The notes under the pieces are model-generated. The model was not told the DNA's origin. It did no database searches and was given only the letters and a program-made list of their open reading frames with translations. DNA of 64,000 nt from JAPPLB01 sp965204095 (GTDB lineage Bacteria; Acidobacteriota; Terriglobia; Bryobacterales; UBA6623), in the NCBI GenBank assembly GCA_965204095.1, contig OZ241991.1:3224001-3288000 (forward strand), given 5' to 3'. Position 1 is the stretch's first letter. Each line of letters starts with the position of its first letter. The position numbers and the translations under genes were made by a program. Below are positions 16,983-25,842 of this stretch, in pieces.

Positions 16983-18029
16983 CTAGCCGCCGAGACTGAT
17001 CATTTCGATTTTCCGGTGGTCCGCGGGGCGGTAGCCCTGGCTGGAGCGAAGGGCTTCAAAACGTTGTTCGGAGTAGCGGTCGTCCCGGACCGACCAGATG
17101 GAGCGGATGAAGCCGGCGATCCGGGCATCGGATTGACCCTGCCGGAGCAGAACCTTGAGGTCGTGGCCGGTATCGGAGAACAGGCAGGTGACGAGCCGGC
17201 CGTCGGCGGTGAGACGGGCGCGCGTACAGGTCCCGCAGAAGGGTTCGGAGACGGACGCGATCACCCCGATGTCACCGGCGCCGTCGTCGTAGCGGTAGTC
17301 GACGGAGGGGGCCGAGCCCTGGTCGCGCCCCAGTTCCTGGAAGGAGTAATGCCGGCGGATGGTATCGAGGATCTCGGTCTTCGGAACAAGTTTCTCCGAG
17401 CGCCATTGGTTGGCATTGCCGACATCCATGTACTCGATGAAACGCATCGCAAAGCCGTGGCGGCGAGCGAACTCGACGAGGTCGATGATCTCGTCGTCGT
17501 TGACGCCGCGTTCGATCACGGCGTTGATCTTGATGGGCCCGAGGCCGGCTTGCTTGGCGGCAAAGAGTCCTTCGAGGACGGGACCCAACTCGCCGCGCTG
17601 CGTAATCGCGCGGAAGCGCTCCGGCTTGAGGCTGTCGATGCTGACGTTGATGCGGCGCAGGCCGGCTTGCTTGAGAGCGTCCACCTGGCCGGCGAGCAAG
17701 GCGCCATTGGTGGTGAGGCAAAGGTCTCGGATGCGCGGCAGGGAGGAGAGGCGCGCCACCAAATCATGGAGATCGCGCCGGACGAGCGGTTCACCGCCGG
17801 TGAGACGAATCTTGGTGACGCCGAGGTCGACGAAGATGCGGGCCAGGCGCTCGACTTCTTCATAGCTCAGGATCTCGGAGCGCTCGATCCAGTCGTACTC
17901 GGCGAGAGGCATGCAATAGAGGCAGCGGAAATTGCAGCGATCGGTGACGGAAATCCGCAGATCCTGGATCGGACGGTCGAGGCGATCACGGAGCAGCGTC
18001 TGCGATGAGCGGCCGGGCACGAATCCCAT
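16983..18029 (-). CDS. moaA: GTP 3',8-cyclase, molybdenum cofactor biosynthesis
   Basis: A 348-residue radical SAM enzyme that converts GTP to 3',8-cyclo-GTP, the first step of molybdopterin synthesis. The SAM [4Fe-4S] motif CNFRCLYC is at about residues 32-39. GGEPLVRRDL and the second cluster CGTCTRARLTADGRLVTC are present, and the C-terminus ends in GG as in MoaA proteins. It stands alone, but moaD and a molybdoenzyme operon occur at 56-60 kb in the same window. Its stop codon lies in a CTAG tetramer. Confidence 0.95.
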   Translation of the reverse strand: MGFVPGRSSQTLLRDRLDRPIQDLRISVTDRCNFRCLYCMPLAEYDWIERSEILSYEEVERLARIFVDLGVTKIRLTGGEPLVRRDLHDLVARLSSLPRIRDLCLTTNGALLAGQVDALKQAGLRRINVSIDSLKPERFRAITQRGELGPVLEGLFAAKQAGLGPIKINAVIERGVNDDEIIDLVEFARRHGFAMRFIEYMDVGNANQWRSEKLVPKTEILDTIRRHYSFQELGRDQGSAPSVDYRYDDGAGDIGVIASVSEPFCGTCTRARLTADGRLVTCLFSDTGHDLKVLLRQGQSDARIAGFIRSIWSVRDDRYSEQRFEALRSSQGYRPADHRKIEMISLGG

Positions 18030-18130
18030 TCTATCCCGTGCCCGGGCCGGGAGCGGCGCGCGGCGCTCCGAAGCGTTTGGATGGGAAGGGCCGTTTGTTA
18101 TGATGAGGTCGAAACAGAAGCGCTGATCCG

Positions 18131-18451
18131 ATGATCGACGTCACTCCAGCCGCGGTCGAGAAGATCCGTCAACTGCTCGTCCAGAACGAGGTGAACGGCG
18201 GTTTGCGGCTGGGGATTGTAGGCGGCGGATGCTCGGGGCTCAGCTACAAGTTCCGCTTCGAGACGAAGCCGCGCCCGAACGACAACGTGTTCGAGGTGGA
18301 CGGCGTCACCTTGATGGTCGATCCGAAGAGCTACGCGTTTCTGGACGGTCTCACACTCGACTTCAGGAACACCTTGATGGAGCAGGCCTTCGTTTTCCAC
18401 AACCCCAACGCCACGAAGAGTTGTGGTTGCGGCAAGTCATTCATGGCCTGA
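18131..18451 (+). CDS. IscA/ErpA-type iron-sulfur cluster carrier
   Basis: A 106-residue A-type carrier protein that hands [2Fe-2S] or [4Fe-4S] clusters to apo-enzymes. The three conserved cysteines are Cys34 (GGGCSGLSY) and Cys98/Cys100 (SCGCGKSF) in the typical spacing. ErpA and IscA cannot be separated by sequence alone. It is followed 13 bp later by nadA, whose product needs a [4Fe-4S] cluster; the two are probably co-transcribed, and this carrier may serve quinolinate synthase. Confidence 0.9.
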   Translation: MIDVTPAAVEKIRQLLVQNEVNGGLRLGIVGGGCSGLSYKFRFETKPRPNDNVFEVDGVTLMVDPKSYAFLDGLTLDFRNTLMEQAFVFHNPNATKSCGCGKSFMA

Positions 18452-18464
18452 TTTTCCGGTGACC

Positions 18465-19520
18465 ATGCGAAACGGAATCCGCTTTGAGTCGTGGTACGAC
18501 GACTTCAACCGTTTCGCGGGGGACCTGTACGAAGGCCGCTACACGAGCGAATACGTCAAGGACCTCGTCGAGCTGGGGAAAGAGGTTCGGACCCTGGCGG
18601 ACGAGAAAGGTTCGCTGATCGTCGCGCACAACTATCAATACCCCGAACTGCAGGAAGTGGCGCAGGCCGTAGGGGACTCGCTCGGCCTGAGCCAATACGT
18701 GGCGCGAGAGGCCGACAAGCGGGTGGACTTTTGCGGCGTGTGGTTCATGGGCGAGACCGCAAAGACCATCGTCGGGGACCGAGCGAAGGTCTACATGCCC
18801 GACAAACCGGGTTGCTCGCTGGTGGCATCGATCGACCGCGAGCGAATCAAGGGTTGGCTGGCGCGCAACCCCGAGGCGGTAGTCATTTCGTATGTGAACA
18901 CGGACGCCAGAACGAAGGCGATCAGCGACTATATCTGCACCTCGCGGAATGCGGCGCAGGTGTTGCAGCATGCCGCGGATACGCATCCGGGGAAGCGGAT
19001 TCTGTTCCTGCCGGACAAGTACCTGGGGTCGGTGGCGCTGGCGCAGTCGACGGTCGACCGCGACCGGGTCGATCTGTACGACGGCGCCTGCCACGTGCAC
19101 GCCAAGATCGGCGAGCATGCGCTGGAAGAGTCGTTCGACCGGCATCCGGACGCCGAGTTGCTGTTGCACCCGGAGTGCGGCTGCTCGACATCGTGCCTGG
19201 CCAAGACGACGAACGGCTCGTCGCCCTACCGCAACGCCTATTTCCTCTCGACCGAGCAGATGCTGCGGCGGGCGCGGAGCTCTGCGGCGTCGGAATTCGT
19301 GGTCGGGACGGAGGCGGGCATGCTCTACCGCCTGCGGAAGCTGGTGCCCGAGAAGACCTTCCACCCGATCTCCCACGACGCCATGTGCGAGTACATGAAG
19401 ATGAATACGCTGGAGAAGCTTCGGGACTCGCTGAAACACGACCGCGTCGAAGTGACCATAGAGCCGCACGTGCGCGAAGAGGCGCAGGCGGCGATCCAGC
19501 GGATGCTGACGATTCAGTAG
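18465..19520 (+). CDS. nadA: Quinolinate synthase
   Basis: A 351-residue enzyme that condenses iminoaspartate with dihydroxyacetone phosphate to quinolinate in de novo NAD synthesis. Signature regions are IVAHNYQYPELQEVA, the cluster ligand regions VDFCGVWFMGETAK, LLHPECGCSTSCL and HDAMCEYMKMNTLEKL, and LFLPDKYLGS. The ATG at 18465 (MRNGIRFESW) is chosen over the upstream in-frame codons, which overlap the preceding gene; a GTG two codons earlier is an alternative. No nadB or nadC is adjacent. Confidence 0.95.
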   Translation: MRNGIRFESWYDDFNRFAGDLYEGRYTSEYVKDLVELGKEVRTLADEKGSLIVAHNYQYPELQEVAQAVGDSLGLSQYVAREADKRVDFCGVWFMGETAKTIVGDRAKVYMPDKPGCSLVASIDRERIKGWLARNPEAVVISYVNTDARTKAISDYICTSRNAAQVLQHAADTHPGKRILFLPDKYLGSVALAQSTVDRDRVDLYDGACHVHAKIGEHALEESFDRHPDAELLLHPECGCSTSCLAKTTNGSSPYRNAYFLSTEQMLRRARSSAASEFVVGTEAGMLYRLRKLVPEKTFHPISHDAMCEYMKMNTLEKLRDSLKHDRVEVTIEPHVREEAQAAIQRMLTIQ

Positions 19521-19643
19521 GCCGCCCGCGGAAAGTTCGTTTTACCAATGGAGTCGCGGCGGCCGGCTCCGGCGGTTCCCATTGCGTTGCAGCTTGGTGT
19601 CTCACGGCGCGGCGAGCGGATACGGGCGGCGGCGAGCGGCTAG

Positions 19644-19919
19644 CCTGCATTTCTCACCACCCGACGGCCGAGAAGCACGCGATAAAAAGGCCGTGATTCG
19701 TGTCTCGTGATTCGTGAAAACCATAGACGGGGGCCAAGTTCGCTCCATAAGAAATGTCTAACGGCTGGTGAACCGGAAAGGCCGTGTTTCATGACCCGAG
19801 GGGTGAAGAAGTTGATTGGGCAAGTACGCCTGCGCGCGCCTTTTTCCTCCGCCCGGCTCGCGCCTGGTCCTGACGGCCTTCTCACGCACTTCACCTCGCC
19901 GCGTGGTGAGAAATGCAGG
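19644..19919. mobile_element. Family A element A4 carrying the same nested cassette as A3
   Basis: A 276-bp copy with ends CCTGCATTTCTCACCAC and GTGGTGAGAAATGCAGG, flanked on both sides by CTAG (19640-19643 and 19920-19923). The cassette at 19685-19820 has three GTG heptads (five in A3) and the same unique segment. The sequence after it (19924-19980, acgcatttcgcctcccca ... gagtaaagcaagcta) looks like a second, decayed right arm. Confidence 0.88.
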
Positions 19920-20002
19920 CTAGTCTTGCCGACTTTTTTTACGCATTTCGCCTCCCCACACGGAGAGTAAAGCAAGCTAAAATGGGCGCACCAGGAGGCT
20001 CC

Positions 20003-20968
20003 ATGACAAGCAATCTTTCCCGGCGGCACTTCATCGGCGGCGCGGTGGCATCGTCCGTGGCGGCGCAGGCGTCGAGCGGCAAGCTGCCGACGCGCGTGCT
20101 CGGCAAAACCGGCGTCGAGGTCACACAGCTTGCGATGGGCTGCGGCAGCCGCCTGATGATGTACGAGGACGAGCAGACGGGGATCGAGGCGATCCACCTA
20201 GCCCTGGATCGAGGGGTGCGCTATTTCGATTCCGCGCAGGCCTACGGCGCGGGCAAGAGCGAAACCTGGGTCGGCAAGGCGCTGAAGGGACGCCGCAAGG
20301 AAGTCTTCCTGGCAACCAAGATCAAAACGCGCGACTTCGACGAAGCGCTCCGCGAAACCGAGCGAAGCCTGCAACGATTGCAGACCGACCAGATCGACCT
20401 GCTCCACTGCCACAGCCTCTGGTATGAAGACGACCTCGCGGCGGTCGAGAAGGGCACACTCAAGGCGCTGTACCGCATGCGCGATGAGAAGATCGCCCGC
20501 TTCATCGGGGTGACCAGCCACGTCGACCCGAAGACGCTCGCCACCGCACTGGAGCGCCATGATTTCGACTGTACGCAAATGGCGCTCAACGCCGCATTGC
20601 AGGGACGCAGCACCACGGGGGAGAACCTGCCGCCGGCGCCCGCCAACAGCTTCGAGCGGGTTGCGCTGCCGGTGGCGCGCCGAAAGAATCTCGGCGTGCT
20701 GGCGATGAAGGTGACGGGCCAGGAGAATCTGCTGGGGAAGGCCCCGGGCAAGTCCACGATCGACCCGCTGCTGCGCTACACGTTGTCACTGCCGGTGGCG
20801 GCGGCGGTCGTCGGCATGCCGAAGCTGGATTACATCCGTCACAACACGGGGCTCGCGAGGAACTTCGAGCCCATGCCGCGCCACGAAATGGACAACTTCT
20901 CGCGGGAGATGTCTGAAGGGAACAAGATGGCGCTCGACGCCCGCTTCTGCCGGCACGAGGACGTATAA
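20003..20968 (+). CDS. Tat-exported aldo/keto reductase
   Basis: A 321-residue protein. The start at 20003 has a strong AGGAGG 4-5 nt upstream. The N-terminus carries a twin-arginine signal (SRRHFIGGAVASSVAAQA). The mature part is an AKR barrel: VLGKTGVEVTQLAMGCGS, GVRYFDSAQAYGAGKSETWVG (Asp/Tyr of the active site), EVFLATKIKTRD, LHCHSLW, and IGVTSH. It would reduce carbonyl substrates with NAD(P)H, but export suggests a folded holoenzyme acting outside the cytoplasm; the substrate is unknown. The TAA stop directly abuts the left end of the family B element. Confidence 0.88.
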   Translation: MTSNLSRRHFIGGAVASSVAAQASSGKLPTRVLGKTGVEVTQLAMGCGSRLMMYEDEQTGIEAIHLALDRGVRYFDSAQAYGAGKSETWVGKALKGRRKEVFLATKIKTRDFDEALRETERSLQRLQTDQIDLLHCHSLWYEDDLAAVEKGTLKALYRMRDEKIARFIGVTSHVDPKTLATALERHDFDCTQMALNAALQGRSTTGENLPPAPANSFERVALPVARRKNLGVLAMKVTGQENLLGKAPGKSTIDPLLRYTLSLPVAAAVVGMPKLDYIRHNTGLARNFEPMPRHEMDNFSREMSEGNKMALDARFCRHEDV

Positions 20969-21126
20969 CAGCCCGTGTCAAAAGCCCCGCTGCATTCAAG
21001 CGGCAATGCATCCCGGCTGAACTGCGTTGCTCCTCGGTCGAATATGTCCAATATGCTCTTTCGTCGCGCCTTGTCAGCCAAGCGCCTCGCCGCTCTCGGT
21101 GCTACGCGGGGTTTCAACACGGGCTG
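20969..21126. mobile_element. Family B MITE-like element at the AKR stop codon
   Basis: A 158-bp element with inverted ends: CAGCCCGTGTCAAAAGCCCC at the left, and at the right the inverse, gcggggtttcaacacgggctg. It is flanked by ATAA (20965-20968, containing the AKR stop) and TTAA (21127-21130). The interior (gaactgcgttgctcctcggtc ... atgctctttcgtcgcgcc) is non-coding and loosely resembles the family A core (cttcgttgcgcttg). Confidence 0.75.
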
Positions 21127-21202
21127 TTAACCTCCTCGGGAGAATCGGCCCTGAAGCTGCCCGCCGCTCGGAAGGGATAGCGGCAGCCGGTGCGCCGATC
21201 GT

Positions 21203-21829
21203 ATGAGACTGCCCCGCCTGTACCCCATCATCGACGCTGAGCTTCTCGCGATGCGGGGGATCGAGCCGGAGGACATGGCCCGGACCCTCGCTGACGCGGG
21301 AGTCCGGATCGCGCAGTTCCGCCACAAAGGCCCTTATACCCGTGACGCCCTGGCCCGTGCGGAGAACATCGGCCGCATCCTGGAAAGCGCCGGCGCCGCA
21401 TACGTCATCAACGACCGCGCGGACATCGCCCTGATGGCCGGTGCGGACGGCGTCCACATCGGACAAGACGACCTGCCGCCCGAAGCGGTCCGACGCCTGG
21501 TGGGGACGAAGTTGGCGGTCGGTTTCTCCACCCATAATCAGCAGCAGCTCCGGGCCGGCGATCAGGAGCCCGTGGATTACCTCGCGTTCGGCCCGATCTT
21601 CCCAACGGCGTCGAAACTGAATCCCGATCCGACGGTCGGCGTAGAGGAACTGGCGCGGCTGCGGCCGTTGACCAAGAAGCCGCTCGTTGCCATCGGGGGC
21701 ATCACGCGCGCGAATATGCATGAGGTGTTCGAGGCCGGAGCTGATTCGGTGGCCGTGATCTCGGACCTGGCCGCGGACGACCTGCCCTCACGCATCGCGG
21801 AATGGATGGAGCTTACTGCGGAGCCGTAG
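21203..21829 (+). CDS. thiE: Thiamine-phosphate synthase
   Basis: A 208-residue TIM-barrel enzyme that joins HMP-pyrophosphate to the thiazole phosphate to make thiamine phosphate. Motifs in order: LYPIID, IAQFRHKGPY (phosphate/HMP-PP binding), AYVINDRADIALMAGADGVHIGQDDLPP, AFGPIFPTASK, and VAIGGITRANM. It has no other thiamine genes adjacent, and no TPP riboswitch was recognised in the short leader after the family B element. The start ATG at 21203 immediately precedes RLPRLYPIID. Confidence 0.92.
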   Translation: MRLPRLYPIIDAELLAMRGIEPEDMARTLADAGVRIAQFRHKGPYTRDALARAENIGRILESAGAAYVINDRADIALMAGADGVHIGQDDLPPEAVRRLVGTKLAVGFSTHNQQQLRAGDQEPVDYLAFGPIFPTASKLNPDPTVGVEELARLRPLTKKPLVAIGGITRANMHEVFEAGADSVAVISDLAADDLPSRIAEWMELTAEP

Positions 21830-21873
21830 CCGATTTGTCGCGTCGAACAGCGGCAACGCGCCATAATCTACAC

Positions 21874-22611
21874 ATGCCTTTCTTCATGCGGGCCACACGG
21901 GCCGGCCTCATCCTGCTCACTGCGATCACGATCGGAGGCAGCGCCGCCGCTGCCGATCTACCGCCACTGGGCGAGCGGATCCAGCTCTTCAACGGCCGCG
22001 ACCTCAGCCGCTTCGACACCTTTCTTCGCAATCAGGGATTCAACAACGACCCCGATCACGTGTTCCGAGTGCACGACGGCCTCGTGCACGTGTCGGGCAA
22101 GGAGTACGGTTATTTCATCACCAAAGAGGAGTACGAGGACTACTATTTGAGGGCGGAATTCAAGTGGGGTCTGCCGACCTATCCGCCACGCAAGGGCCGG
22201 GCGAGAGACAGCGGCATCCTTTTCCACGTTGTCGGCCCGAACCGGGTGTGGCCGAAGTCGATCGAGTTTCAGATGATCGAGGGGGGAACGGGGGACATCC
22301 TCGTGGTGGGCGGCGCGGAGCTTACGGTCAAGGGAGAGACCAAGACCCGCGGGCGTTTCAACCGGTTCGACAAGGGACCGTGGAAAGACTACGCCGCGTA
22401 CCGCGATCCCGAGGGTGAAGTCGAGAAGCCACTGGGAGAATGGAACGTCGTTGAAATGATTGCCGATGGCGGCGCCGTGAAGTATTGGGTGAACGGTACC
22501 TTGGTGAACGAGGGTACGGGCGGAAGTCCGGCCCGCGGCAAGATTCTGTTTCAGTCCGAGGGGGCGGAGGTGTTCTTTCGGAGTATCGAACTGCGGCCTC
22601 TCAAGAAGTAG
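21874..22611 (+). CDS. Secreted DUF1080 (3-keto-disaccharide hydrolase-like) protein
   Basis: A 245-residue protein. A signal peptide (MPFFMRATRAGLILLTAITIGGSAAAA) precedes one DUF1080 beta-jelly-roll domain: IQLFNGRDLSRFDTFL, GYFITKEEYEDYYLRAEFKWG, ARDSGILFHVVGP, SIEFQMIEGGTGDILVVG, GEWNVVEMIADGGAVKYWVNG and ARGKILFQSEGAEVFFRSIEL. This family binds or cleaves sugars, and several members act on 3-keto-glycosides. It starts 42 bp after thiE; the upstream frame overlapping thiE is rejected because the signal peptide begins at 21874. Confidence 0.85.
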   Translation: MPFFMRATRAGLILLTAITIGGSAAAADLPPLGERIQLFNGRDLSRFDTFLRNQGFNNDPDHVFRVHDGLVHVSGKEYGYFITKEEYEDYYLRAEFKWGLPTYPPRKGRARDSGILFHVVGPNRVWPKSIEFQMIEGGTGDILVVGGAELTVKGETKTRGRFNRFDKGPWKDYAAYRDPEGEVEKPLGEWNVVEMIADGGAVKYWVNGTLVNEGTGGSPARGKILFQSEGAEVFFRSIELRPLKK

Positions 22612-22685
22612 CCGCGCAAGGCACTGCAAGCAGCGCCGGAGGAACTTGTCCGTGCGGTGTTCGTAACTTGTCTATGGGGTTTACC

Positions 22686-23663
22686 ATGCGGTTCGCGCAA
22701 ATACTGCTATTCGCCGTGGGCGGCATTGTGATGATTACGCCGGCCTGGGGGCAGGGTCGCCAAGACCGGGTTTCCTTTGGCCGGAACATCGTCATCGAGC
22801 GGGGCGAGTCCGTCGCCGACGCGGTATGTCTTGGTTGCTCGATTCGCGTCGATGGAACGGTGAGAGGGGATGCCGTGACTGTCGGCGGAAGGACCACGGT
22901 TTCCGGACGGGTTGACGGGGACGTCGTGGCCGTTGGCGGCGGAATTCGCTTGACCGGAGCTGCAGACGGAGACGTTGTGGCGCTGGGAGGAACCATAGAA
23001 CTAGGACCGGGCGCGTCGGTCGGCGGAGACGCGGTGGCGCTGGCGGGAGCCATAGAAATAGAACCTGGCGCGGATGTCGGGGGAGGGGTGGTGGAGGGCC
23101 GGGTCTCGAGCCCATTTGCGACTTTCGATCCGATCGCCGGCGTTTTCGATGCCGGCTTGATCGCCGTTCTGGTTCTGGTTCTTTTCCTGATCGCGGCGCT
23201 CGTCATCCAGCCATTGCTGGCCCTGGCGTGCGCTGCCGTACTCGGGCCGCAACGGTTGGACGTGCTGGCGCGCACGGCCGCCAGCCGCGGGCTGATGTCT
23301 TTCTGCGTGGGCGCCGGCCTGCTGACGGCTTTTTTTCTGCTCAGCCTGGCCGGCATTTTCATCCCCTTGTGGATTCCAGGGATCGGGCTTCCGTTATCCC
23401 TGATCCTGTTTGTGCCCCTGGTGGTGGGCTACGCGGGCATCAGCTACTGGGTGGGCCACGGACTGCTGCCGCAAGTCAACGCGATGCTGGCGGCGTTTCT
23501 CGGAGCCGTGCTCGTCACGATTATTCAAATGATCCCGATTGTCGGATGGATCGCAGGCATGATCTTCCTTCTGATAGCCCTGGGCGTGCCGGTCACCAGC
23601 GGCTTCGGGACCGCGGTGGGGTGGATGGACAGCCGCTTGAACCGCCGCTCCGAGGTGCGCTGA
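22686..23663 (+). CDS. Secreted/membrane protein with polymer-forming (bactofilin-like) repeats
   Basis: A 325-residue protein. A signal peptide (ILLFAVGGIVMITPAWGQ) is followed by a right-handed beta-helix-like region, residues about 30-130, with repeated steps GTVRGDAVTVGGRTTVSG, RVDGDVVAVGG, AADGDVVALGG, and ASVGGDAVALAG. Then come about five membrane segments (AGLIAVLVLVLFLIAALVIQPL ... IVGWIAGMIFLLIALGVPV). The combination of polymer-forming cytoskeletal-type repeats and a multi-spanning C-terminus is common in hypothetical proteins. It may scaffold the envelope. An ATG four codons upstream (22674) is an alternative start. Confidence 0.7.
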   Translation: MRFAQILLFAVGGIVMITPAWGQGRQDRVSFGRNIVIERGESVADAVCLGCSIRVDGTVRGDAVTVGGRTTVSGRVDGDVVAVGGGIRLTGAADGDVVALGGTIELGPGASVGGDAVALAGAIEIEPGADVGGGVVEGRVSSPFATFDPIAGVFDAGLIAVLVLVLFLIAALVIQPLLALACAAVLGPQRLDVLARTAASRGLMSFCVGAGLLTAFFLLSLAGIFIPLWIPGIGLPLSLILFVPLVVGYAGISYWVGHGLLPQVNAMLAAFLGAVLVTIIQMIPIVGWIAGMIFLLIALGVPVTSGFGTAVGWMDSRLNRRSEVR

Positions 23664-23714
23664 ACTCCACGCCGGCCTTTTGAGGCGGCGCTCTATCGGC
23701 CACTAACCGGCTAA

Positions 23715-23959
23715 GACACCGACCCTGTCGCGGAAGACGCGGCGCTATGGGAGAGTCTCTCCGAATGGCATCCAGTCATCGACGGCAGGAGCACAGCGCC
23801 TTTGCCGCCGCATACACCTTTCCGGCGAACAACGGCGTTCAACTCAGGGCCGGTGCCGGAGAGGCCTACGCCTTTATCTCCGGTCTGTGCGAAGCAGGAA
23901 CGATCCGCTTAGACAATCCGGAACCGTGGCGGCGCAACGTCAAGATGATCCCGGTTTGA
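23715..23959 (+). pseudogene. Broken Doc/Fic-type (death-on-curing) toxin remnant
   Basis: Two reading frames together match a Doc toxin C-terminal half. From 23715 one frame reads DTDPVAEDAALWESLSEWHPVIDGRSTA, the Fic motif region (families have HPFxDGNKRTA). The match then continues in another frame as AFAAAYTFPANNGVQLRAGA and EAYAFISGLCEAGTIRL, the usual sequence after the motif. A frameshift at about 23792 and loss of the Asn-Lys-Arg in the motif indicate an inactive relic. No Phd antitoxin gene is seen upstream. It accounts for most of the 365-bp gap. Confidence 0.65.
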
Positions 23960-24028
23960 CTTAGCCGAGGCGGCCACGTAATGGTTTGCGTGAATACGTT
24001 GCCGTCGCTGTGGTAACGTTCTGATTTC

Positions 24029-25324
24029 ATGGCCTTCTCTCCCCGTCGAATCCCCGGCGCAAGCCGCCACGCATTTCCCGACGGCACCGGCTCCGTCGTT
24101 GTTATCGCTTTGCTTGCCGTCCTGACCTTCTCCTGCATTGCCGACGGGCCTATCGATACCACACCGTTTCTTGAACAAGTCGACGTCTTCGAAGCCGAAA
24201 CCGGCGGATATGCCCACTACCGGGTACCCGCCATCGCCGTCTCGCCGAAGGGCACGGTGATGGTCTTCGCCGAAGCTCGCAAGAGTTTCCAGGGCGACTG
24301 GGGCACGCAGCATATCCTGCTGCGCCGCAGTGCGGACGGCGGCAAGACGTGGGACGCGCCCCGCAACATCGCCCATGTCGAAGGCGAGATCCAAGCCAAC
24401 CCCGTGGCCCTCGCCCAAGACCTCGACTCACCCGGCGAGGACACCTACAACAACATCGTCCCGATCGTCGACCACCAGACCGGCGAGATGCACTTCCTTT
24501 TCTGCGTCGAATACGCCCGCTGCTACTCGATGACCAGCACCGACGATGCCGAAACCTTCAGCGAGCCGGTCGACATCACCACAACATTCGAGCAATACCG
24601 TGACGAATACGACTGGAAAGTCATCGCCACGGGACCCGGCCACGGCACGCAACTGGAAAACGGACGTCTCATCGTTCCCGTCTGGCTCTCCGACGGTACG
24701 GGAGGACACGCTCATCGCCCTTCGATCGTGTCGGTCATCTATAGCGACGATCACGCCAAGACGTGGCAAGGCGGCGATGTCGTCGTTCGCCACCCCGACT
24801 TAAAAAATCCCAGTGAAACACTGGCCGTGCAGCTCACCGACGGCAGAGTGATGCTGAACATCCGCAACGAGTCACCGGAGCACCGCCGCGCGGTCTCCTA
24901 CAGCAGCGACGGCGCAACAGGCTGGTCGGCGGCCGTTTTTCACGAGGAGTTGGTCGAGCCCGTCTGCATGGGCAGCATGATCCGTCTGACGAAGCAGCAC
25001 GAGCACGAGAAGAACCGCATCCTGTTCATCAACCCTGACAGCAGCGAACCGCGCGACCCGGCCAACCCCGCGGGCAATTTCAAGCGCCAGAACGTAACCG
25101 TCCGGCTCAGCTATGACGAAGGTGAATCGTGGCCGGTCTCGAAGCCGCTCGAACCGGGAGTCAGCGGCTACAGCGACGTAGCCGTCGATCCGGACGGGAC
25201 GATCTATGTCATCTACGAACGCGGCACGCCCACAGACCGCGGGACTCACGTCGGCTTCCTCAGCGTCGCCCGATTCAACCTCGAATGGCTCACCGATGGT
25301 CAAGACAGCCTGAGCCTGCCTTAG
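24029..25324 (+). CDS. Exo-alpha-sialidase-like (GH33/BNR) secreted protein
   Basis: A 431-residue protein with a hydrophobic N-terminal export segment (VVVIALLAVLTFSCIADG). The rest is a six-bladed beta-propeller: the YRVPAI motif is the F/YRIP arginine motif of sialidases, EARKSFQGDWG, Asp boxes RRSADGGKTWD and SYDEGESWPVS, and YSDVAVDPDGTIYVIYERG near the C-terminus. Sialidases of this family release terminal sialic acids; here the true sugar is uncertain. A related protein lies at 52.5 kb. No sialic acid catabolic genes are adjacent. Confidence 0.85.
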   Translation: MAFSPRRIPGASRHAFPDGTGSVVVIALLAVLTFSCIADGPIDTTPFLEQVDVFEAETGGYAHYRVPAIAVSPKGTVMVFAEARKSFQGDWGTQHILLRRSADGGKTWDAPRNIAHVEGEIQANPVALAQDLDSPGEDTYNNIVPIVDHQTGEMHFLFCVEYARCYSMTSTDDAETFSEPVDITTTFEQYRDEYDWKVIATGPGHGTQLENGRLIVPVWLSDGTGGHAHRPSIVSVIYSDDHAKTWQGGDVVVRHPDLKNPSETLAVQLTDGRVMLNIRNESPEHRRAVSYSSDGATGWSAAVFHEELVEPVCMGSMIRLTKQHEHEKNRILFINPDSSEPRDPANPAGNFKRQNVTVRLSYDEGESWPVSKPLEPGVSGYSDVAVDPDGTIYVIYERGTPTDRGTHVGFLSVARFNLEWLTDGQDSLSLP

Positions 25325-25637
25325 CCGACGTTTGTGAACGGCGAACCGTCCTCCATCCGGGCGATCACAAGAGAGAGGTCCCGCAGCTTCAGGCGCTTGT
25401 GACTACATATGTAGGATTCGGGGCGTCCGCGCAAAAAGGATAGCGGAGTTCGAGAAAGGCGCCGGGGAGTGCAGGCTCTCCGATTCCACGGTACTTCATC
25501 GACACTGATGTGAAAACCCATGATCCTCGCCGCGGATAGGTCGAAAAGAGGCCGGTGCGACGGTACGGAAGAGGTAGGACGAAAGGCACGACATGGGTTT
25601 TTAGCCGTGATTGATCCGCACTTGGGCGGGGGCGGGA
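25325..25637. other. Intergenic stretch before element A5; nothing recognised
   Basis: No gene with plausible start, codon pattern or homology signal is seen between the sialidase stop and the A5 element. A minus-strand frame (25321-25589) containing DLSLVIARMEDGSPFTNVG is low in family-like features and is not called. Confidence 0.4.
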
Positions 25638-25641
25638 CTAG

Positions 25642-25842
25642 CCTGCATTTCTCACCACCCGACGGTCGAAGCACACGATACGACCGCCAGGACTTCGTTG
25701 CGCTTGCTTGCCGTGCTCAACGTACGGTTCAAGTACGCCTGCGCGCGCCAAGCGGCTCGCGCCTTTTTCCTCCGCCCGGCTTGCGCCTAGTCCTGACGGC
25801 CCTCTCACGCACTTTGCCTCGCCACGTGGTGAGATATGCAGG
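25642..25842. mobile_element. Family A MITE-like element, copy A5
   Basis: A 201-bp copy with intact ends (CCTGCATTTCTCACCAC, GTGGTGAGATATGCAGG) flanked by CTAG on both sides (25638-25641 and 25843-25846). It includes an extra internal module tttttcctccgcccggcttg relative to A1 and A2. The right CTAG carries the stop codon of comEC. Confidence 0.9.

Noticed and set aside
20968..21126. The inverted repeat after the AKR gene as a rho-independent terminator
   Set aside because: Arms are 110 bp apart and no U-tract follows; a MITE-like element explains it better.
21127..21202. TPP riboswitch before thiE
   Set aside because: The leader is about 75 bp and lacks the CTGAGA and ACCTGATCTGG core elements.
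25321..25674. Minus-strand frame between the sialidase and element A5
   Set aside because: It runs through the repeat, has no recognisable domain, and its start lies inside the element.
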